NCBI GenBank assembly: GCA_928212115.1
Contig: CAKMRJ010005745.1
Coordinates: 213,806,447 to 213,870,446, forward strand
Direction: 5' to 3'
Source: Lactuca virosa
Taxonomy: Eukaryota; Streptophyta; Magnoliopsida; Asterales; Asteraceae
Length of the DNA: 64,000 bases
A program made the translations under genes and the position numbers. Every line of letters begins with the position of its first letter. Positions within the stretch are counted from its first letter, which is position 1. Positions 1-11,569 of the stretch are shown here, piece by piece. The notes beneath the pieces were generated by a model. The model made no database searches, had not been told where the DNA came from, and worked only from the letters and a program-made list of their open reading frames with translations.

Positions 1-439
1 CTGGCCGTGAAAATGGGGATGTCACAAAACACCACCTTACTAACACATAACATTGATTCTTTTTATTATTCGTAATTCATTATACATCGAATTCAAGGAT
101 TTAACTTGGCATCATTATGATACATAGGTACTTTTACCTCTTTATCATAGTAAATCTCTCATTTTTCATGATTTAGCTATATTTCTATCATTACTAAGCA
201 TGTAATATTTTAAGAGTATGACTTCCACATCCTTTTTAAGAAGAATTCCCATATTTTTTTAATTCATGACTATTCCATTTCGGATTCCATCATTATCACC
301 ATCTCAATGGTACTGATCACAATATATATACATTCCATTCCTATTTCAATCATAAGAATTTATGTTCTCGCATCGTGTTCTTCAATTGCATTACCTCGAG
401 CTCTATGAAGAGAGATCATATCCAACAGACACTTAAGTT
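1..439. other. AT-rich sequence with no recognisable gene
   Basis: No reading frame, terminal repeat or RNA gene is recognisable here. The stretch adjoins the decayed copia pol of element X and may be its unreadable 3' part, but nothing in the sequence proves this. Confidence 0.5.
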
Positions 440-2040
440 TTAAATTTCACTATGAAGAGAGCTTATATCGACATAGGTCGCACAAAAAACTATGGCCATA
501 TGCTTTTCGCAAAATGTTTTTTTAGCTACCTTCATCTTCTTTTTGAAGAACCATTTGCAGCCAAGTGGCTTAGAACCTGGAGGAAAATCCGATAATACAT
601 AAGTTTTATTCTTAAGAATCAACGACATTTCATCATCAATTGATTCCTTCTGAAAGAAAACATCTTGAGACCTCATGGCTTCCCGAAAAGTATCTGGACC
701 ACATTCAATATTGTAATAATAAGATCATAGAAGACCAATTTCATCTCTTGAACTTTCCACTAAATATAGTTGGAAATCGGGACCAGAATTCTTGGTAATA
801 TGACCACCTTTGTTTTTTTGGTACTGTTGGTTTCTGGTAAATATGATAATACATAAGTTTTATTCTCAATACCATTAGAACTTTCTAGATTTTGAACTTC
901 ATTAGTGTTAAAATTCAGATCATTAGGCCTTTATATCGATGAAACACTCATTTTTCATCAAAAATCACATTGCACGACTTGATTACGGTATTTACCGACA
1001 CCAAATCATTAGGCTCTATAACATAGAACCTATATGAATTGGAATTTTCTTCATTTCTAATGAAAATGCAATCAGTTCCTCTTTCACCTAAAATATTCCT
1101 TTTGGGCTCGTGTAATTTTACAACTGTCCAACAACCCCAAATTCGAAATTAACCCAAATTTGGAGCCTTTTTGAACGAAAGTTTATATGGAACTGTTTTG
1201 TTCTTTTCATTTGGAACTCTATTTAAGACATAACATGTTGTGAGCATTGCATATGCCTAAAATCCTTTACTCAAGCTCGAGTAAGATAACACCGAGTTGA
1301 CCATTTCTTTCAAAACTCGGTTTTTCTGTTTAGCAACAACGTTTTGTTGTCATGTACATGGAATTGTGGTCTCATGGATGATTCCAACTGATTAGAAATA
1401 AGGAGGAACAATATATTCTCCTACCTTATCAATTCTAACTTCTAATACATTTAACCGAATTACCCAACTTCAATTCCACATCGTTTTTGTATACTTTGAA
1501 CTTTTCCAAGGCTTCATCCTTAGAATGCAAAAAATGAATATGATATAGAAACATAATTATTATCAGACGACAATGTATTAACCACATTTAAACCAAACAT
1601 ACTATTACATAGATATGATATCCAAAACTTATAAATATGCCAAATCAAGATTTGATATAACTATCTAATTCATGAACATGTTTAAAGCCATCACAGTTTA
1701 AATAACTACCACTAACAAGGTTATTGAAAAGCTTAGGAACATGCAAAACATCAAGTAAATTTATTGTTTTCCCAAAAGTAAACTGAATACTAACAAAGCT
1801 TAGGAATATACAAAACATCAAGTAACTTTATTGTTTTCCCAGAAGTAAACTGAATACTAACATCACCAACACCACAATTCGTTGAATCGAATCGTCACCC
1901 ATATCAATCGTGGATCCATCATCTATTGATGTAAAATTCTCGAACCATCGACAATATTTGCAAAAATAACTTGTTGCACCTGAGTCAAGACACCATGTAT
2001 AATGCTCATCTGGTAAATAAAATGATCTAAGAATTAGTGA
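440..2040 (-). pseudogene. pol: Element X pol remnant (protease, integrase, start of RT)
   Basis: In minus-strand translation a protease-like DSGATSYFC occurs near 1985. An integrase segment resembling QQNVVAKQKNRVLKEMVNS lies near 1280-1350, and the integrase C-terminal part with YVIEPNDLVSVN lies near 960-1100. At 676-440 the RT entry region reads LSDFPPGSKPLGCKWFFKK, matching the conserved PPGxKPLGCKWxFK motif of copia RT. Stops and frameshifts separate the pieces, and the rest of RT and RNase H is missing. Calls rest on motif recognition only. Confidence 0.7.
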
Positions 2041-2164
2041 GTAATATTTCTAAGGAGAATTCTTAAGGTTAGAAAAAATTATAACATCCTTTTGGTGTAG
2101 TCGAGTCCTTAGAACCACTGTTTCCACCACGATTAATTCCAACACCATTATTATTAAGATTCAC

Positions 2165-2760
2165 CTAACAATCACATTTAACATGATCAGTTCTTTTGCA
2201 TCTCCAACAAACCACGTCCTTAGGTTTCTTGTTTGGTTTTTCATGGACATCATACTTACTTTTAATGTCCTTTCCCTTATGGGTTTGAGTGTTTTTATTC
2301 ACTTCCATCATGTGGACATCATGTTGTCCAACATCATATTTCCTTTTATTTTTGTAACATTCATGATTACAAAGTGATTCCTCAATCCGTATGTGAATCT
2401 TGAGTTGTACTAATGAGAACACTTCCTTTTGATGTTTTAGGGTATGTTTAAAGTCCTTCCAAGATGGTGGTAACTTTTCAATCACACTCGCCACATTAAT
2501 ATAATTATCCATATTCATCTTATGTATAGTGAATTAGAACAAGAATGCAAATGAGCTCATTATATTTCTCCCTAACCGGCCTTGAGTCTACCATTTGATA
2601 ATTATTAAGATCGCTAAACAGAAACTTCTTGCTAGAAATATCTTCAGCAATATACTTAGACTCAATGGAATCCCATAATTCATTTGCGCGCTCCTTGTTT
2701 TGGTAGATATCAAAGAGAGCATCACACATACCATTAAGAATATGGTCACTACAGATGTAG
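2165..2760 (-). pseudogene. gag: Element X gag remnant (UBN2-type copia gag)
   Basis: Two frames together read like a copia gag. The upstream part (2729-2520) has the ELWDSIESKY-type segment. The downstream part (2518-2165) has a VIEKLPPSWKDFKHTLKH segment and ends in a zinc knuckle, CWRCKRTDHVKCDC, with C-C-H-C spacing. A frameshift or stop at about 2520 separates the two halves, and no clean start is visible. Copia gag forms the virus-like particle and binds genomic RNA through the knuckle. This copy cannot make a full protein. Confidence 0.75.
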
Positions 2761-2839
2761 TCATGATTCTCCTATTTGTTTTTCCTCCTTATTTATTATA
2801 GTATCTCCTCTTCCATGGCATGAGTTCAGGCATTGATGT

Positions 2840-2844
2840 ACTTA
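2840..2844. repeat. Target-site duplication of element G, left copy
   Basis: ACTTA directly precedes the G LTR. The same five bases follow the other LTR at 19002-19006, as expected for one integration event. Confidence 0.9.
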
Positions 2845-5784
2845 TGTCACACCCCCAAACCAGAACGGCGGAAACGTCCGGGGGCGGATGACGTCATTGT
2901 ACAGTATCATAACAATTGAATAGTAATGAAATATAGCAACACAAACATTCATACATTTAGATTTAGATTATTACATTGTTTACAACACTTGTTCTGTTCA
3001 AAAGTTACACACGAATAACAAAAGTAGAAATACATAATGTAGCGACGCCAGGCCTCGAACGTGGTGAATACCTGTCTACTAGATCCCTGAGAATACAAGT
3101 CGTTTGAAAGCGTCAACTAAAAAGTTGGTGAGTTCATAAGCATTTTGTATGAAATAGTTTTACACGTGTTTAGAATAGTTGTCGTAAAATTTTCAGAAAA
3201 TCCGATATTTTCTATAAAAAGGAGGTTTGCAGTCTCGTTCTAAAACCGTGAATAAATGCATGTATTGTGATGGTTAAAACCCCAGAAAATCCAATATTTT
3301 CTGTAAAACAAATAGTTTATGAGTCTTGTTTTCAAATCATGTATCGTTGCGTGTGTATCCTTTGTTTCTTTTGTTATACTTGTAAAGGGTGTGTTCCTCA
3401 AAAAATGCAGTATTTTTCCTTAAAGAAGAACTGTAGTTGAAAGTAATTCGTTTGTATCTTTTTCCTTATAATAAAGTATCTTTCCAGAAAATCCAGTATT
3501 ATCTTCAAGGTGAATTGTGGAATTAAACCCCAAGACCGAGATGGAAGAAAGTATAATACGGGAAATAGTTTATAGCCTCATTTCTTTTAATAAAGCTAAT
3601 GAAGTATAAGCTTTCCGTAAAGCAGGTCTTAAAATCCCAAGACCAAGATGGAGGTGAAAATCATACAGAAAATAGTTTATAGTTTCATTTCTTTTAATAA
3701 AACTAATGAAGTATAAGCTTCTCGTAAACCAAAAATCTTTTTGTTTATCCCTATGTGAGTCGTTATAACCATACTAATATGACTGATATGTTTGGCTTGC
3801 CATTTTACAGGCGTCAGTTTCGTCGAAAGATATTTGTCACCCTAGACTGGCCTAGTCTAACTGTAGCGAACAACTCAGGTGTGGGATGTCAACCCCGTAT
3901 AGATCTGTACACAAACTCCCGCTCTCCCTCCAGGAGACTCTGATTATAACTAACAGGAATTTCCACGTAGGCTAGGTAGGTACAACTAAAGGTGTCTCAC
4001 AAGAGCCTTAACAGATTTACTTGAACTATGACTCCTTTTCTTGTAAAAACAGGATAGTTATACGTTTAGATGATTAATCGTGTCTATGAAAAACATGGTT
4101 CGTGACTTCCAAAATTATACCGATTATAGTTTATCTTGTGGGTTTGAATAATTTATATACCCTTTTATGTAAATGTACAGGTGTGTTCCAGCATGAAAAA
4201 TATGAAATCAAAACATATTACTTAGGTATTAAACCCATTAGATTTGTAAATGACTATACTATACCAAAGTTTACTAGTAAAACTATTTTTCAATAAAGGT
4301 TCCCAAAAGCCATGTAGTTTACAGATCTTAGTTTTTCTTATGATTTTATAACATCGATCATGTTAGTTTTGAGATATATATGTACATATCACAATATTTA
4401 TACCAAAACTTGAGTATACCATAACTTGTACAAATAATAATTTATCCTTAACATAAAGATGAAAAGCTTGTAGTTATTTGTGGAATAAACAGAGTTTTAC
4501 TTGTATTCCCCCCCTAAAACATAGAAAAGCTTGAAAATATGGGGGTATGAAGCTCACCTTGGTTTGGTTTGGTGGATGATTTGAAGGAAGGAGGTGGTGA
4601 TTCTCAAGCTAGTTTCTTGAGTGTTGCTGAAAGACTTCTTGGAGTTATGGTTATCATAAAGGTTTCACATATAAGGAAGTGTGTAAATATGTTGAAATTT
4701 TCACAAGAGTATGTTAAACTACTAGAGGATGTCGAAATTCGCTTACCAAAATGTTTAGGACTACTTAGATTATGAGGGTCTTTGAAAAGCACCTAGTTTG
4801 TTCTTGAGAGAAATCCTTAGAAGTGAAAGAAATAGAGAAGGAGAGAAGTGATCAAAATGAAGGTAAGCCTACTGGACGTGGATTAAATAGAATGGATGGA
4901 TGGATAAGTGTATGGATATTTGAAGGATATTAGAGTGTTGCTTGGATTACTGGTGGGTAATACGTGGAGATCTGTGACTGCATGGGAAAGTGGCAAAAGA
5001 CATCACATCTTAAAGTCAAATGCTTGCTTTTCCCTATTTCCATACGTAAACGTGTGTGAACACATGTGTTTACGCCCTACATACTTCCTTGGATGGTGTT
5101 TACGCCTAAGATTCCTTCCATTTGATGTGTTTACGCCCCAAGGTGCTTTCTAGAATGGTGTTTACGCCCAAGGGGGTCCACTAAGGTAGTTTTACGCCTA
5201 AAGCATGGACTCCCTAAGTAGTTTACGCCTCTAATGTGGTCCACCGAGGAGTTTCTGCCCACATACGTGCTTCTTATGGTGTTGCCCTAGCCTAGGCCAC
5301 TAGGAGGTGTTTACGCCCAAAGATCACTTCCTAAAGCAGTTTACGCCCAAGTAAGGTCCACTAAGGTGTGTTCACGGCCATTCATGGCCCAAATGAAGGG
5401 GTTCACGGCCTAACATGGCCCAATGAAAAGGGTTTATGGTCTTATATGGTATCCTTAAGTGTGTTTATGTTTTGGATGATTTTTATAAGTGTGTATATGA
5501 TTCTTGTACTTAGAAAGCTCAAAATGATGGTCTTAAAGTTCAACCATTCAAGGTTGCAACATAACACAAGTTCTTATATCCATCTCATATGATTCTTAAC
5601 CAAATCCATTTGTCTAATTTTTTCCTTGACAAACTTGTTTACTTTCAAGAGATTACCTTGTATGTGGCTTCCAAAGTGTACACTTTCATGTGCAAGCACC
5701 TATTCCCTTTTAGCTTTCAAGGTTTTCATTGTAATATGGTTACAATTTAGACCTTGTTTGATCCAAATATTTCAGGTTGTTACA
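2845..5784 (-). repeat. Element G 3' LTR
   Basis: This is a near copy of 16092-19001. It carries a donor-like AAGGTGAGC on the minus strand at 4560-4552, a possible TATA (CTATTTAATC) at 4880-4890, and a long array with core GTTTACGCCC at about 5035-5440. The segment at 3835-3945 is conserved, inverted, in the LTR of E. Confidence 0.92.
5035..5440. repeat. Degenerate tandem array with core GTTTACGCCC
   Basis: Roughly ten copies of GTTTACGCC(C/T) or close variants are spaced about 35-45 bp apart, ending in GTTCACGGCC variants. In element orientation the array lies a few hundred bases inside the LTR start, upstream of the candidate TATA, so it is in U3. The other LTR has the matching array at 18250-18640. 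Confidence 0.85.
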
Positions 5785-5803
5785 TCATCCCCCCGTTAGA
5801 GGG
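5785..5803 (-). other. Element G polypurine tract
   Basis: On the minus strand CCCTCTAACGGGGGGATGA abuts the LTR start and is the expected plus-strand primer site. The same block precedes the E 3' LTR at 25032-25050. Confidence 0.85.
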
Positions 5804-7250
5804 AATTTCGTCTCGAAATTCAAATTCTCAGTGGAACTTGAGGAAAGATGTGTGTACTTCTGTTTCTTTCAATCTTCTCATTCTTATGTGAACTTAGATC
5901 CTCGCTTGGCGTTCCAGCAGATTTTCGCTATTCGCTTTTGACCTTGCTCTTTTGATTTCCCAGCCTATGATCCCCACATGCTCCTCTTCGGGGGGTGTGG
6001 TTTCTTGTTTACCTTGATCTCGTTGAGTGTTCCTGGTTTCCTAGGAGTAGAATTCCTAGGCCTTAAGGATTGGCACTATTGTTACCAAGGTTGAGGTTGT
6101 GTGTGGTGTAGCTGGTCTTATGAATCCTAGGTTGCCTCGGGAGTTCTCTTCCTATGGAATCCTGAACTAGTGGAGTGTCGGCCATTTCTTGATTCCTAGA
6201 GTTGGGTGAGTGGGTTGTCGATTCGGAATAGGGGATATCGATCCTTGACGATGGGTTTGCATGAATCTTAGTGTTTAGTTGTCCTATGGGCAATCCGCTC
6301 TTCCTCTTCAAGAGTCGGATGGGTGTTTTCCTTAGGTTAGGTGCTTGGTCTGATAATTTCCTTACTTATTAGATCGTTCTATTGATCGGACAATATCGGT
6401 TCTTGTGTTGGTGCTAAGTGGTATCAGGGGTTTGGTTATTGGAATGGTTCAAAGAGTTGAGTCGATTCCAACTCAACTTAGCACATGGGTGATGTTTCCG
6501 AAAGAATTTCGGGAATATTTGGTGGAGGTTGTAAACCTCTGGGATTCCCTTGATGTCCTTGGTTTCTTGTTTCCCATCTTTATTGGGGCTAGGAAAGAGC
6601 GTGGTATCTCTTACATAAGTACTCATGTGCCTAGATGCTAGAGATGGTTCGGGGATTTGTGGTTATAGGTAGAAAGAGATTTGTTAATCGATTGGGTAAG
6701 GCGAAAGGTCTCTTTGTAGTGCTTGAAATTGGTATGGTGAGGATCAAGTCAGTTCGTGTCAAGTGACGACGTTGGACTTCTTATTGTAACATATGTTAAG
6801 TCGACTTGGAAAGGAGGCGTATCCTACGCATATATCCTTGATGCTTCCGGTTTTATCCTTGTTATTATTACTGTGAACATTTCATAATGCAATCCCTACA
6901 GGATCCCTCTATAATCGCTTGGCTAAGATCGAGAAGACAGTCGACTGAGTAACTCTGCCCTAAATCCACAACCAAACAAGGAACAAGAAATAAGGCAGAA
7001 TCGCGCACTCTAAGCCTTTAGAATCTTAATTATATATGACCCTAATGTGTACAATAAGCCATCATAGCTCACCTGTGAGGATCCTTAGTTTTTATATGAC
7101 TGACGTGTTTTTATTCGGTTGAGGAAACAATTTGTGATTTTTAATTTATTTGATAAAGATTTTGGTGTAAATTTGATGCTCAAATATTGTTGTTTGGGGA
7201 CATACGAAAAATCCCGGTAGGGTTCCTTTCTGCTTCTTCATGTCCAGTTG
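5804..7250 (-). other. Element G internal non-coding region
   Basis: No pol reading frame is present. The segment at about 6830-7070 resembles part of the element C leader (about 32090-32360) in the same orientation, sharing a GGAACAAGAAATAAGGC-like stretch. Short open frames here have no recognisable motif. The region occupies the place where pol should be. Confidence 0.6.
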
Positions 7251-7630
7251 TCAAACTCCTCCTGCTTCTCCGTCATTCCTCTCTGTTGGGAAATCTCTCT
7301 TAAGGTGCCCCGTTTCACCGCATAAATAGCATACTGGGCTTACTTCAGCGTTGAGGGTTGGAGTGGTGTGCGGGGACGGAGCCCTACAGGAACGGGCGGT
7401 ATGCCCCTTCTTGTTGCACCTATTGCAATGCAACTCCCGGCAGGCTCCATTATGATGGAAGCTGCACTTGTTGCATCTTGGAAGGTTTACAACATATGGT
7501 CTCACTGGTGTTGGTGTGGTAGGTGTCATGGCAGCATGGACATCAACAGTATGTTGTTTCTTAGAGGGTCCTTGAGTTGGATGTCCCTTTTTCTTACTCC
7601 CAGACTTTCGCTTCCTGTTCTTAGGTTTGG
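7251..7630 (-). pseudogene. gag: Element G gag, zinc-knuckle half
   Basis: This is the 3' half of the small G gag, separated from its 5' half (15634-15429) by insertion of N. The first part is a lysine- and arginine-rich linker. Two knuckles follow, CNRCNKKGHTARSC and CYLCGETGHLKRDF; the last cysteine of the second is replaced by phenylalanine. A third cysteine cluster, CNKCSFHHNGAC, precedes them. Codons upstream of 7631 in the open frame belong to the N LTR and are not part of this gene. Its role would be RNA binding in the particle. The joined frame would be far shorter than a normal gypsy gag. Confidence 0.75.
7626..7630. repeat. Target-site duplication of element N, left copy
   Basis: TTTGG abuts the left LTR of N and recurs at 15429-15433 after the right LTR. 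Confidence 0.92.
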
Positions 7631-7924
7631 TGTAACAACCAAAATTTTCCAACCAATTTAAACTTTTCAAAAATAACCCAAATCCATTAATTATTACAAA
7701 AAGGTTTTCCATTAGTTTATTATCAGAGTATCCCAGAAACATTAGCATAAAAATGAGGAGCGGTACGATCACGCCTTCGCCTTGCCACGATCTCCTGAAG
7801 TACGTGAAACAATACACTGAAACTGTAAGCCCGAAAGCTTAGTGAGTTTCCCCCAAAATACCAACCACATAACCATACACATATCAAATCATATCATAAT
7901 ACAGAACAACCATGCATATCGAGT

Positions 7925-8135
7925 CTACAGTGTGACCGGTCCGCCCACACCAGCCTTCAGTCCACCTGGTCCACTCTCTGAGTCTACAGTATGACTGGTC
8001 CGCCTGCACCGGGCCTTCAGTCGGTCTGGTCCACTCCCCGAGCCTCGGCACGTCTGGACCGCCCTCCTGGGCCTTCAGCCTATCCGGACCGCTCGCTGGG
8101 CCTACGGTCTATCCGGTCCGCCCTGGGTATGTTGG
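7925..8135. repeat. GGACCGCC / CCTTCAGCC tandem array in the N LTR
   Basis: Units of about 30-45 bp contain variants of GGTCCGCC or GGACCGCC and GGCCTTCAGCC. Equivalent arrays occur at 13650-13865 (other N LTR), 10815-10985 (inside N), 19860-19990 and 32950-33085 (C LTRs). Confidence 0.8.
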
Positions 8136-9499
8136 CCTACAGCACAAAGCAGGTCCCGCCTCAACCCAACCTCAGTCAAACAACCATGTGCACATAAAAC
8201 AGTCAATCACATAATAATTCCCAGACAAACCGATCTATCAGATCAAACAGCATAACAACATCCTAACCAGGATACCGACCTAACCGGTCACTAGCATAGC
8301 ATTACCCTATATACCAGGATACCGACCTTAACCAGGTCACTAACATAATACCATCCTAATTACCAGGATGCAGACATAGCAAATCAATACATATCAAATA
8401 AATACCCGGATTCCCATCCGATAAAGGGCCGGCCTTGGTGCCTTAGACCCTGTTGATATAGTGAGGATAACTCACCTGAAACGAAGAACCGAACCACGAA
8501 AAACACTCTCCCGAAGCACTGCTCCAAACCCCAACACCTATTGCCATCAATGGACCATTGACATAAATAACCAATTACCATAACACCCATGAAGGTCAAA
8601 GTCAAAGTCCAGGCCAAAGTCAAACTTCATGACTGACTCTACTCGCCGAGTCAACCCGTTGACTCGTCGAGTCCTTATACTGTGGAAACTCTTAGAACAC
8701 GACTCAACTCGCCGAGTCACCCCAAGACTCGTCGAGTCCAACGATCTCCGAGTCCCATCCTGCTCAACTTATCGAGTCACCTCCCGACTCACTGCTTCGA
8801 GGTTTAACCAGAAGAGATTGGGGTTCTGCGACCAGAATCGCCGAGTCCAAGAACAGACACGCCGAGTCCAAGGAAATCTTCAACAGACTCGCGGATTTGT
8901 TCTTCCAACTCGCCGAGTCCATGCACATTTTCATACAACTCGTCGAGTACAACCATGTGACTCGCCGAGTCTCTCCAGTTCTCAATCCATACAGTGGCTT
9001 TTCGAACCATGCAGGTGCTCCAATCCATAGATCCATTATTCTATAGTCTAACCCTCACATAAAGTGGCAAACTTTACGAGAAACCAAGGAGATATAGACC
9101 CAAAACACTCTAGGGCTAGGGTTAAGGACTAGGGGGCTTCACCACCAACTCTTAGACAGGAGCTTTATGACATTTTGGACCATCACAAGCCTAGATCTGA
9201 GGTAGCAACCTCAGATCTAAGCCTCTAACTCGAAATAGTTGTCAATCATACAAAAAATGCCCCAAATCTCAAATGATAAAAGATCTAGATGCAAAAGAGC
9301 CGAAGCAACAGATTATTACCTCCAATATAAGCTCCAACTGAAGTAGATCCCGGATCTACACCACTCCTTTACAGCAAGCCTCTTGATCTTCAAGTCCCTT
9401 TCCAAGATTTCCTCCTCCAAAGCTCTATTCTCTCTATTAATGGAAGCTCACTCGATTTTAGGGTTTCTGGATCTCAAAAGGGTAGTAAAGAGGCTAAGG

Positions 9500-9665
9500 G
9501 TGGGTTATAATGTTCTTTATATAGGGAACAACCCCCGCGATTAGGGTTTTCTCTCTACAGCACCAACTCGTCGAGTCCAAGCCGCCGACTCGGCGAGTTG
9601 GCCACTTAAACCGCGACAGAATCCCGCTCCGACTCGGCGAGTAAGCAGACCTACTCGTCGAGTCC
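9500..9665 (-). promoter_or_regulatory. Element N U3 promoter: ACTCG palindromes, telo-box, TATA
   Basis: Reading on the minus strand from the LTR start there are four palindromes, ACTCGTCGAGT or ACTCGGCGAGT (9653-9663, 9632-9642, 9588-9598, 9566-9576). Then comes AAACCCTAA near 9541-9549, and then CCCTATATAAAG near 9520. The order matches the D and C LTRs. Transcription would start roughly 30 nt after the TATA. In a 3' LTR this copy is normally not the one used; the active copy is at 15205-15370. Confidence 0.65.
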
Positions 9666-9723
9666 CTTCTTTTATTTACACTTTTGGCCCTTCATTGAAC
9701 TTCTGAAATTTCGGGATGTTACT

Positions 9724-11569
9724 ACTCTCCCCCACTTAAATTAGGCTTCGTCCTCGAAGCCTACTGCAGCATATGCTTCAGAATAAACCCCTTGCACTGC
9801 AGATTCCGATTTCTCAATCAACTCAGGTTCTTACAAACCCTACTTCTGCATCTCTCTTAACATGGCTTATTCTCGCGTGGCATCCTTGCCATTACTCCAA
9901 GCCGACCATTGTCCTTTCAACTCAAAAGCACCACCTATCAATCACTAATCACCCGATAATACTAACCCTTCTTATCAGGGGCACACTCCCGCGCCCTGCA
10001 AACGCTAGATTCTACAAACACCCACTGAGCTCTGCTAAGACACTAATCCATCTTCCTTCGCCCAAGATTGGCGATAACCCTGGTACTTGCAACCTGGAAC
10101 GAACCCTGTTCCCCTTTCTGATTCTATCCCTTACGTGCTGACAGGATACTACATCCTTCAGCTCCCATAACCCATCAACCAACCATATCGCGTAGTCACT
10201 CGTACCTGGCCCAATCAGCCTCGGGCTGGAATACCAGGCATGCCTATAACGGTTCCAGTCATCCCTTAGATGGGACACCCCACATACATAACTCATGACT
10301 ACATCCATACTTGGATCCCAAGGATCCACCCTTGCATCACTTCCGAACTCCTCTGATTCGACATCAGTGCTAACCATTCCACAACCTCAACGAACATCCA
10401 ACCCGGATGTGCTACCATACAACTGGTACAATCTCAGTGCTCACTACCAATAACTGAAATACTTTCGATCATCCATTTAAACTACTGCTTTCCCTTCAGA
10501 TGACCAACACTCCTTCCCGGGGCCACATACCTTTTCCTTCCATTCTTCAAGGAAGTCTACCTAACGACCTTTACCCCATCAACAAGTGTCATGGTGCTAA
10601 AACTCCACTTTACACCACCCATGCAGAGCAACTGCTACTCCCTAACTCCCATATACTCCGAATCCGATCACACAGCTAACGAAGCCCATACACAGCCTTT
10701 AGCTAACTCCATTATCATGATTAATACTTGGGGCCAGACCTTATCGATTGCTATTTTCACGGCGATATACTCACTCATTCTCCGCATACAGGTCTACTAA
10801 CACATACAGAGTCTTCAGCATGACTGGACCGCCTCACCAGGCCTTCAGCCTATCTGGACCACTCTTAGAACCTTCAGCATGTCTGGACCGCCCTTCTGGG
10901 CCTTCAGCCTGTCTGGACCGTTCTTCGAGCCTTCGGCCTGACTGGTACGCCCACCGGCCTTCAGTCTATCCGGACCGCTCAAAATTGTTGTACACCATCC
11001 TGAACCATTCTTCCTGGGAATCTCTCCCATGCATACTATTCTAGCCTTCTTGGGGTTTCGAACTCCAGCTCCATTCCATATACTCAATTCTCGGCCTATC
11101 CCTAGGCCTTACAACAATCAGACACCTTTTCCGAAAACCATGGGATGTTCCCCGTCCCACTTGCCTACCACTTGCTCTCACCGATCCACACCCTCAGCAA
11201 AACACTGCTGAAGTCCAAACAGCTAACCATCCTTGGATGCATGTTGTTTCACCAGTGAATTTTCCAATTCTCCCTCCCCCCCTTAGTGCACCGGCTACTA
11301 ACCACCGATGCCCAAAACCGGCATAGATCAATCACCCTTACTCCATATATTCTCTCTTATCCATGAACTGACTCCCTCGGGAGTGAGTAACCTTCACCGA
11401 ATAACCCTTACGCCATCGGACACCCGAACTCCAAGGAAGTTGAATCTCAGCCGAACACTTCTCACATCACAGGTGCCATACCCAGCAATGATATCATATA
11501 TCCTACCTTCCGATCATTTATCCTCTTGGATGCTAACCAACTACAACTTCTAACTACTAAGATCCTCAA
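9724..11569 (-). other. Element N region replacing pol
   Basis: About 1.85 kb lies between gag and the 3' LTR with no recognisable pol motif on either strand. It begins, in plus coordinates, with the purine tract complement (CTCTCCCCCACTT). It contains an LTR-type GGACCGCC array at 10815-10985, showing that LTR-like sequence has been copied inward. A minus-strand open frame at 10377-10012 has no recognised domain and I do not call it a gene. Confidence 0.65.

Larger units (their letters stand above)
440..2839 (-). mobile_element. Element X: old degenerate Ty1/copia fragment
   Basis: Read on the minus strand, pieces of copia gag, protease, integrase and reverse transcriptase follow in the usual order (2760 down to 440). 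All are broken by stops and frameshifts, and no LTRs were found. It is the oldest layer in the left half. Element G is inserted at its gag-proximal edge: the bases on either side of G (2840-2844 and 19002-19006) are the same ACTTA, so sequence right of 19006 is the original continuation of this locus. Confidence 0.75.
7631..9723 (-). repeat. Element N 3' LTR
   Basis: Near copy of 13360-15428, with the last base changed (TTACT for TTACA). It holds a GGACCGCC-type array at 7925-8135, a donor-like CAGGTGAGT at 8478-8470, ACTCG palindromes at 8635-8975 and 9566-9663, a minus-strand TATA (CTATATAAAG) near 9520, and AAACCCTAA boxes on either side of it. It is 24 bp longer than its partner because of one repeat-bounded indel near 8757-8780. 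Confidence 0.93.

Noticed and set aside
8629..9030. Overlapping open frames with TRRV or similar repeats in the N LTRs and near 58076
   Set aside because: They are translations of the ACTCGCCGAGT palindromes inside LTRs, open on both strands because the motif contains no stop. No protein family is recognisable.
9566..9663. Spaced palindromic repeats resembling a CRISPR array
   Set aside because: Repeats are only 11 bp with irregular spacing inside a eukaryotic LTR, with no cas genes. CRISPR is not plausible.
10012..10377. 121-codon minus-strand frame in the pol-less part of N
   Set aside because: No motif, no homologous segment elsewhere in the window, and no clear promoter. Probably chance.
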